Made by a program: the position numbers and the translations under genes. Below, piece by piece: positions 58,923 through 64,000 of a DNA stretch of 64,000 nucleotides. Position 1 is the first letter of the stretch; each line of letters opens with the position of its first letter. Source of the stretch: Prevotella sp. (GTDB taxonomy: Bacteria > Bacteroidota > Bacteroidia > Bacteroidales > Bacteroidaceae); NCBI GenBank assembly GCA_017471465.1, contig JAFUTI010000007.1, positions 1 to 64,000 of the forward strand, given 5' to 3'. The notes under the pieces were generated by a model. That model did no database searches. It had not been told where the DNA came from and saw only the letters and a list, made by a program, of their open reading frames with translations.

Positions 58923-59501
58923 TTAGAAGTTGTAGTAGAAGCCGAACTGTACATTGTTGCTCAGGTCCATGAACGAGAAGGTGTTCGTGGCCTTGGCTCC
59001 ATCAGCATCGGGCTTGCTGCTTCTGTAACCCAGCAGGTTGCCGAACTTGGAAACGAGGGTGAACTTGTCGTTCAGGTTGTAGGCAAAGCCAGGCTGCACG
59101 TAGATGCCGAAGGTGTTGGTCTTGTTGTCCACAGCGTTATCGTTAGGACCTGCCTGCTCGTTATTGTTCATGCTGAGGGCGAACTTGCCATCGGCAAAAA
59201 CACTGACCTTGCCCCAGTGGAGGGGAGTAAGACGGAAGTAGGGAGCAAACGTAAAGGTGCTGTTTGTCAGTTTGGGCTCCGTGGCCTCTTTGGTAGAAGA
59301 GCTGTAGCCAATCTCCATACCTACGCCCATCAAGTTGTTGAAGGAGACACCGAACTCAGGTATGAACTTCAGTGTGCTGTTTGTGGTCTTGCCATCATAT
59401 GAAGTGGTAGTGAAACCTAACGAACCACCAACATACATGTTCTGAGCGTTCATGCTTACTGCCATCAGTGCGGCAGCCATGGTCATCATAATCTTTTTCA
59501 T
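58923..59501 (-). CDS. Outer-membrane beta-barrel protein
   Basis: A 192-residue OmpA-like 8-strand barrel with signal peptide (1-19, ending SMNAQ). Alternating strands include 'MYVGGSLGFTTTSYDG', 'FIPEFGVSFNNLMGVGMEIGYSS', 'FTFAPYFRLTPLHWGKVSVFADGKFALS' and the terminal 'NVQFGFYYNF' ending in an aromatic residue, as the outer-membrane insertion machinery expects. Function unknown; probably an abundant structural or adhesin-like barrel. A minus-strand TACCTTTG box is at 59558-59551. Confidence 0.85.
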   Translation of the reverse strand: MKKIMMTMAAALMAVSMNAQNMYVGGSLGFTTTSYDGKTTNSTLKFIPEFGVSFNNLMGVGMEIGYSSSTKEATEPKLTNSTFTFAPYFRLTPLHWGKVSVFADGKFALSMNNNEQAGPNDNAVDNKTNTFGIYVQPGFAYNLNDKFTLVSKFGNLLGYRSSKPDADGAKATNTFSFMDLSNNVQFGFYYNF

Positions 59502-59717
59502 AATTCTTTCTTTTTTTTAAATGTTATTCAACTGAAAACTTTAGCGATTGCAAAGGTACTGACAATAAACGGACAACAGCATACGAAAGTCTGTTTTTTT
59601 GTTTCTGTGTGCGCAAACGTGATATATGTCAATTATTAAAACTCTATAAATAATATGGTGGAAATAGGTTATTATTGTAGGAATGTTGTATCTTTGCAAA
59701 TAATAATTTGTGATAGT

Positions 59718-61124
59718 ATGATGAAAAAAATTCTTGTTTTTACTGTGTGTGTGGCTGGTGCTATGACGCTTCAGGCTCAGACAAAGGGTGGGGGACTCTC
59801 TGCCGACATGTTGAAAGACATCGTCAAGGAGAATCATCAGATGCCCGTCAGCGATGCTGTTGCCAATGCCGTGGCGGCCAACGCCATCGACGATCTGGCA
59901 AAGAGCCGCCGGAACGCTGCTGAGTTTGATACTCATTTCAGTGTTGAGACGAAACCGCAGTCGATTACCAATCAGAAGCAGTCGGGACGCTGTTGGATGT
60001 TCAGTGGTTTCAATGTGCTGCGTTCTAATTATACCCGTGAGCATGGCGACTCTATTCAGTTGGAGTTGTCGCAGGCCTACCTCTTCTTCTATGACCAGCT
60101 TGAGAAGGCCAACCTCATGTTGCAGGGTGTTATTGATACGGGTTCAAAACCTATTGACGACCAGCGGGTGCAGTTCTTCTTCCATTACCCGCTGAACGAC
60201 GGCGGCACTTTCTGCGGTGTTGCCGACCTCGCTGAGAAGTACGGCCTGGTGCCCAAGGAGGTGATGCCCGAGTCGTTCTCGTCGGACAATACGTCGAAGG
60301 TGCGGCAGCTTATCAATTCGAAGTTGCGCGAGTTCGGCTTGCAGTTGCGCGAGATGGTGGCCAAGGGTAAGAGCCAGTCGTCGCTTAACAAGGCCAAGGT
60401 GCGTATGCTGGCACAGGTCTACCGTATGCTTGAGATGACTGTCGGCCAGCCGCCCCAGAAGTTTTCATACGCCTTCAAGACTGTTACGGGACAGTCTGTC
60501 GGAAAGGTAAAAGGGTACACGCCTCAGTCGTTCTATCAGGAGGTTGTCGGCGGTCCTGTCAACGGCACGTTCCTCATGGTGATGAACGACCCGCGCCGTC
60601 CTTATTATAAGACATACGAGGTGGAGTACGACCGTCACACCTACGACGGTCACAACTGGCGCTACGTAAACCTGCCGATGGACGACATCGAGCAGTTGGC
60701 CATTGCCTCGCTGAAGGACGGACGTAAGCTTTACAGCAGCTACGATGTCGGCAAGCAGCTCGACCGTAAGCGTGGCTATGCCGATACCGAGAATTTCGAC
60801 TATGGTTCACTCTTTGGCACGACATTTGGCATGGACAAGGCTCAGCGCATTTCTACTTTCGACAGTGGCTCGACCCATGCCATGACGCTCTGTGCTGTCG
60901 ACCTCGATTCCAGTGGTAAAGCCTTGAAGTGGAAAGTGGAGAATTCCTGGGGCGCCGACTGGGGACAGAAAGGCTGTCTTATCATGACCGACCGCTGGTT
61001 CCGTGAGTATATGTTCCGTCTGGTGGTTGATAAGAAGTACGCTTCAGCAAAGATCCTCAAGGCCGCCGAACAGGAGCCTACGATGGTGATGCCGGAAGAT
61101 CCGCTCTTCCTGCCCGATGAGTGA
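59718..61124 (+). CDS. Exported C1 aminopeptidase (PepC/bleomycin-hydrolase-like)
   Basis: About 468 residues from ATG 59718 or the adjacent 59721; an upstream Met at 59655 lies in the promoter (TATCTTTG 59689-59696). A signal peptide (about 1-20, ending LQAQ) is unusual, as bleomycin hydrolase is normally cytoplasmic; Bacteroidota have such exported forms. The catalytic triad is Cys92 ('QSGRCWMFSGFNVLR', preceded by the oxyanion Gln), His387 ('STHAMTLCAVD') and Asn409 ('VENSWGADWG'). Likely a periplasmic or surface aminopeptidase for peptide feeding. C-terminus ends 'FLPDE'. Confidence 0.88.
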   Translation: MMKKILVFTVCVAGAMTLQAQTKGGGLSADMLKDIVKENHQMPVSDAVANAVAANAIDDLAKSRRNAAEFDTHFSVETKPQSITNQKQSGRCWMFSGFNVLRSNYTREHGDSIQLELSQAYLFFYDQLEKANLMLQGVIDTGSKPIDDQRVQFFFHYPLNDGGTFCGVADLAEKYGLVPKEVMPESFSSDNTSKVRQLINSKLREFGLQLREMVAKGKSQSSLNKAKVRMLAQVYRMLEMTVGQPPQKFSYAFKTVTGQSVGKVKGYTPQSFYQEVVGGPVNGTFLMVMNDPRRPYYKTYEVEYDRHTYDGHNWRYVNLPMDDIEQLAIASLKDGRKLYSSYDVGKQLDRKRGYADTENFDYGSLFGTTFGMDKAQRISTFDSGSTHAMTLCAVDLDSSGKALKWKVENSWGADWGQKGCLIMTDRWFREYMFRLVVDKKYASAKILKAAEQEPTMVMPEDPLFLPDE

Positions 61125-61125
61125 C

Positions 61126-61806
61126 CTATTTTTCTTCTAACAAGTCGGGGCGCAACTTTCGGGTGCGCTCTATGGCCTGTTCCAGTTCCCAGCTGCGTAT
61201 TTTTGCCTCATTGCCCGAGAGCAGTATCTCGGGCACTTTCCATCCTTTATAGTCAGCTGGACGGGTGTAGATGGGGGCGGCCAGCAGGTCGTCCTGGAAA
61301 CAGTCGGAGAGGGCTGACTGCTCGTCGCCGATGACGCCGGGCACCACACGGACGACGGCGTCGGCAATCATGGCCGCCACCAGTTCGCCGCCCGTCAGTA
61401 CGAAGTCGCCAATGGATATTTCGCGGGTGATGAGGTGGTCGCGGATGCGCTGGTCTATTCCTTTGTAGTGGCCGGCTAATATAATGAGGTTGCCCTTCAG
61501 CGACAGCTCGTTGGCAATGTGCTGGTCGAAGCGTTCGCCGTCGGGCGAGGTGAAGATGACCTCGTCGTAGTCGCGCTCAGCTTTCAGGGCACTGATACAG
61601 CGGTCTATGGGTTCACACTGCATGACCATGCCAGCCGAGCCACCGTAAGGGTAGTCGTCAATGCGGCGCCACTTGTCGAGGGTATAGTCGCGAAGGTTGT
61701 GCAAGTGAATTTCCGCCAGTCCCTTTTTCTGGGCGCGGGCCAGTATTGACTCGTTGATGAAGCCCTCCAGCATTTCGGGCAGAACGGTGATAATGTCTAT
61801 TCGCAT
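61126..61806 (-). CDS. trmD: tRNA (guanine37-N1)-methyltransferase
   Basis: 226 residues from Met 61806 ([16 protein letters not shown]), the standard TrmD start; frame continues upstream only as a reading-frame artefact. '[18 protein letters not shown]' (about 50-67), '[14 protein letters not shown]' (about 112-125) and '[32 protein letters not shown]' (about 132-163) form the trefoil-knot SAM site. It methylates G37 of tRNAs reading CNN codons, preventing frameshifts. It overlaps the patatin gene by 10 bp and ends 1 nt from the converging pepC gene. Confidence 0.94.
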   Translation of the reverse strand: MRIDIITVLPEMLEGFINESILARAQKKGLAEIHLHNLRDYTLDKWRRIDDYPYGGSAGMVMQCEPIDRCISALKAERDYDEVIFTSPDGERFDQHIANELSLKGNLIILAGHYKGIDQRIRDHLITREISIGDFVLTGGELVAAMIADAVVRVVPGVIGDEQSALSDCFQDDLLAAPIYTRPADYKGWKVPEILLSGNEAKIRSWELEQAIERTRKLRPDLLEEK

Positions 61807-62645
61807 AAGTATTTCTTGATTTCGTTGATATATTGCAGCCCTGCCTGACGCCCTGTCTGGTAGACGCGCTCCATTTGTTGCGGATTGTGGCAGACGTGGC
61901 CAATGGGCAGTTTGCCGTCGGGCCGTATGACTAGGCAGCGTCCCTGCCGTTCGGCCTCGGCAACATAGTCCAACTGCCGGTTGTACATCAGATAGCGCTT
62001 GTCCATTGCCTCCACCATTTGTGGAAACCTGTGCAGTCCGATGCGCATCAGGGGCATCAGTCGTGAATGGTGCTTGCGGTAGCCCATAGGCTGTGTCAGT
62101 ATGACCACGTTGCGTTCGTAGCCATTGTTCTCGGCCCATTCCAAGGGGATACTGTCGCTGACGCCGCCGTCGAGCAGCTTATACCCCTCGATATTGACGA
62201 CGCGTGAGCAGAGTGGCATCGAGGCAGAGGCGCGAATCCAGTCGTAGGCCGTGTCGCTACATTGGTCAAGCCGTTTGTATACGGGCTTCCCCGTCTCTAC
62301 ATCCGTGCAGACACAGACAAACTCCATGGGGTTCCTGTTGAAGGCCTCGTCGTCGAAAAGGTCGTATTGTGTCGGTACGACGTGGTAGGCGAACGCTGCG
62401 TTGAAATAGTCGCCTGTCGTCAGCAGCGACCTGATGCCACTGTAGCGTGCGTCGTTGGCAAAGCGCTTGTTGTAGCGGATGGCACGTCCCGGCTGTCGCG
62501 ACTTCATGTTACAGCCAAAGGCCGCCCCTGCCGATACGCCGACGAGACCGTCGGGCCACACGTCGTTCTCCATCATCACATCGATGATGCCGCAGGTGAA
62601 CAGGCCGCGCATGGCACCGCCTTCGAGTATGAGTCCTTTCTTCAT
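61797..62645 (-). CDS. Patatin-like phospholipase
   Basis: A 282-residue patatin domain. The oxyanion loop is '[15 protein letters not shown]' (about 7-21), the nucleophile Ser38 is in GVSAG, and Asp159 in '[16 protein letters not shown]' completes the Ser-Asp dyad. No signal peptide. It resembles the cytoplasmic RssA/YjjU type of serine lipase. It acts on phospholipids or other acyl esters, target unknown. It sits between a HExxH protein and trmD with 4- and 10-bp overlaps, so the three are one operon. Confidence 0.9.
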   Translation of the reverse strand: MKKGLILEGGAMRGLFTCGIIDVMMENDVWPDGLVGVSAGAAFGCNMKSRQPGRAIRYNKRFANDARYSGIRSLLTTGDYFNAAFAYHVVPTQYDLFDDEAFNRNPMEFVCVCTDVETGKPVYKRLDQCSDTAYDWIRASASMPLCSRVVNIEGYKLLDGGVSDSIPLEWAENNGYERNVVILTQPMGYRKHHSRLMPLMRIGLHRFPQMVEAMDKRYLMYNRQLDYVAEAERQGRCLVIRPDGKLPIGHVCHNPQQMERVYQTGRQAGLQYINEIKKYLCE

Positions 62646-63136
62646 CTGAGTCTGTTTCGCTTATATCTGATGCGCTCGTCAATCGACATGTCCGCAAACC
62701 GTTGCCATTCGGTGGCTCCGTTCCTGCACTGCTCCAGATAGCCGAGGTCGTTCATGTGCTCGTAGGCCTCCATCTCGAATGGATTCAGCCAGTAGCCCGC
62801 GTTCTTGAAGCGCTTTCGGATCCGCCGTCCTTGCAGCCAGAATTTCAGGTAGAGTCTGTAAAACTGCCACCAGGAGTCGCCCGTCGTGATAGCCTGTTTC
62901 AGGTGTATCATCTCGTGGTTCTTCAGCTTGTCGAAGTGACGGTTCATGTAGTCTGCCTCCTTTTGGGAGTGTGTGATGATGGTACCGAAGAATGTCAGTG
63001 CTTCGTAGCCGCTTTTCAGCCAGAACGTGTCGACTACTGCCGGCATGTCGTGAACCGTACTTGGCTTGCGGGCTTTCCAAATGAACCGTAGGATGCGGAA
63101 CATTCGTAGCGGATGGCGTAGCGGCTTGAACTTCAT
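62642..63136 (-). CDS. HExxH-motif protein of unknown function
   Basis: A 164-residue basic protein. 'NHEMIHLKQA' (His74, Glu75, His78) is an HExxH zinc-site pattern and 'NPFEMEAYEH' (about 118-127) could supply a third acidic ligand, as in small zincin-like DUFs. No signal peptide, but an Arg-rich N-terminus. The start codon is only 5 nt past the TACCTTTG promoter box, so the mRNA would be leaderless; an internal Met at residue 12 is an alternative. Catalysis is not shown. First gene of the patatin-trmD operon. Confidence 0.6.
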   Translation of the reverse strand: MKFKPLRHPLRMFRILRFIWKARKPSTVHDMPAVVDTFWLKSGYEALTFFGTIITHSQKEADYMNRHFDKLKNHEMIHLKQAITTGDSWWQFYRLYLKFWLQGRRIRKRFKNAGYWLNPFEMEAYEHMNDLGYLEQCRNGATEWQRFADMSIDERIRYKRNRLR

Positions 63137-63141
63137 GGCTG

Positions 63142-63149
63142 CAAAGGTA
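63142..63149 (-). promoter_or_regulatory. TACCTTTG promoter box for the patatin-trmD operon
   Basis: Minus-strand TACCTTTG at 63149-63142. It lies 5 nt before the ATG at 63136, so a transcript would begin at or just within the start codon. Confidence 0.6.
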
Positions 63150-63229
63150 TGAAATATTTATGAAATAGCACTCACTATCATTAAGAAAAACATTTTTTTC
63201 TTTGTTTTTCGGTATATTTCTGTTAAATG

Positions 63230-63261
63230 TTTGATAGCATTGATTTTTTTTCGTAACTTTG
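63230..63261 (+). promoter_or_regulatory. Promoter of the secreted metalloprotease gene
   Basis: TTTG at 63230-63233 and TAACTTTG at 63254-63261 with a 20-nt spacer. The start at 63283/63289 follows closely. Confidence 0.72.
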
Positions 63262-63282
63262 CGAACAAATGTAAAAGAACCG

Positions 63283-64000
63283 ATGCTTATGAATACAATT
63301 ACTTTCCGTTCCCTGATGCTGGCGATAGCCGTCGTCATGATGCAACAGGCCGTGGCTCAGACTCCCACAGTAGTAACCGACAGCCGCTATGCCCGTGGCG
63401 CCACGATGGCTTTCGGACGTATCAAGACGGTAAACGTCAATGGTGGCCCGGCCATCCAGAAGCGTGGCTTCTGTCTTAGCGAGACGCCTGAGCCGACTGT
63501 TAATGACGTCGTCAGCAATAAGCAACTCAGTAGTAGCGGCACCGTCTATTACTTCGACGACCTGAAGCCTGCCACCAAGTACTATATGCGTGCCTACGCT
63601 ACCAATCAGGACGGCGTGACGGGCTATGGCGACATCATCAAGTTCTACACGATTCCCAAGGGTTCCGTCACCTGCTGGTATAATAATGGTGGCGATGAGG
63701 CTGCCAACACTCGTATCAACGAAGCAGTGACAAAGGCTTGCGACATTTTCAGCAAACTGACCAGTATCAAGAAGCATTTCTCTATGGGCTATAGTGCCGG
63801 CACACCTACTGCCGACTGCGCCTACAGGGACGACCCTTGGATCAATATGGGTGCCAATGCCAGCTACCAGCGTACCGGCACTATCATGCATGAGATGCAG
63901 CACGGACTGGGTGTCATCCCTTATTCCACACAGTGGAGTGGCGACATCCTGCGCTCTGGCAACGGCACTGGCGAGTGGTTAGGCGACCGTGTGTCGGCCT
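63283..64000 (+). CDS. Secreted HExxH zinc metalloprotease-like protein (partial, runs off window)
   Basis: Open from ATG 63283 (or 63289, MNTITFRS) to the window end; the stop is outside. A signal peptide occupies about 1-24 (ending AVAQ). A FN3-like region with 'PATKYYMRAYATNQDGVTGYG' (about 84-104, the 'YYxRAYATN' signature of Bacteroidota surface proteins) follows. 'TIMHEMQHGLGVIP' holds HExxH (His201 counting from 63289) with a Gly two residues on, as in metzincin-like sites. It has about 237 codons in view; the rest likely holds more binding domains. Probably a secreted or surface protease. Confidence 0.75.
   Translation, partial: MLMNTITFRSLMLAIAVVMMQQAVAQTPTVVTDSRYARGATMAFGRIKTVNVNGGPAIQKRGFCLSETPEPTVNDVVSNKQLSSSGTVYYFDDLKPATKYYMRAYATNQDGVTGYGDIIKFYTIPKGSVTCWYNNGGDEAANTRINEAVTKACDIFSKLTSIKKHFSMGYSAGTPTADCAYRDDPWINMGANASYQRTGTIMHEMQHGLGVIPYSTQWSGDILRSGNGTGEWLGDRVSA

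Noticed and set aside
59541..60044. Minus-strand frame of 167 codons
   Set aside because: It runs through the promoter region and the 5' part of the pepC gene in the opposite sense and has no motif.
63223..63903. Minus-strand frame of 226 codons
   Set aside because: It is antisense to the secreted metalloprotease gene, whose signal peptide, FN3 motif and HExxH support the plus strand.

Overview
The window comes from a Bacteroidota chromosome, most likely a Prevotella-like member of the Bacteroidales. Many genes are preceded by the Bacteroidota promoter pattern TTTG - 19/20 nt - TAnnTTTG, there are no strong Shine-Dalgarno sites, and secreted proteins end in short 'GIY...NGxKV'-type tails. 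DNA is about half GC apart from a clearly AT-rich stretch near 48.2-48.9 kb. I see no tRNA, rRNA, CRISPR array, transposase or integrase.

Layout. (1) 0.1-2.4 kb: a BT4734/VapE-type primase-helicase-like gene preceded by four 16-bp direct repeats at an exact 21-bp period, which look like iterons. (2) 2.5-15.4 kb: a 12-gene operon with its own promoter: LolA-like carrier, hotdog dehydratase-like protein, GT2 glycosyltransferase, MMPL exporter fused to a PlsC acyltransferase, two phytoene-desaturase-like flavoproteins, a B12-type radical SAM enzyme, an esterase, a second acyltransferase and a TPR protein. It resembles the tailoring and export half of an aryl-polyene/flexirubin-type lipid cluster; no ketosynthase or acyl carrier protein is in view. 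(3) 15.4-24.9 kb: an aromatic amino-acid operon (prephenate dehydratase, aminotransferase, DAHP synthase-chorismate mutase, prephenate dehydrogenase) headed by a 25-codon Phe/Tyr-rich leader peptide with mutually exclusive antiterminator and terminator hairpins; it runs on into a DnaJ-type protein, a QueH/5-formyl-THF cyclo-ligase fusion and a large secreted protein.

(4) 24.9-34.65 kb, minus strand: the most interesting region, a compact 11-gene operon that reads as an unusual RiPP (ribosomally made, modified peptide) system. In transcription order: lasso-B2-like cysteine protease, radical SAM protein, PqqD-like recognition protein, an unannotated 47-residue precursor with an extremely tyrosine-rich C-terminal half, HPr-kinase-like protein, SPASM radical SAM protein, ABC exporter, a second radical SAM protein paralogous to the first, a polytopic membrane protein, a nucleotidyltransferase and an LpxL-like acyltransferase. 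It combines lasso-peptide leader recognition and proteolysis with three radical SAM enzymes, and has no lasso cyclase.

(5) 34.8-47.1 kb: housekeeping and metabolism: ffh, folD, an AEC transporter, a four-subunit 2-oxoacid:ferredoxin oxidoreductase, a secreted nuclease, an ECF sigma factor with probable anti-sigma protein and a secreted partner, Nif3 and a zinc-ribbon protein. (6) 47.1-64 kb: holA, an XRE regulator, pyrK-pyrD, a giant secreted pectate-lyase-like protein, aroC-slyD, an M48 lipoprotein peptidase, a beta-barrel protein, a secreted PepC-type aminopeptidase, a trmD operon with a patatin, and the start of a secreted zinc metalloprotease cut by the window edge.

Across the window short tandem repeats of period 7, 8 and 9 sit at gene junctions, and two repeat families (CTCGCAC heptads and CCCCTCC/GGAGGGG palindromes) lie in frame inside coding sequences.
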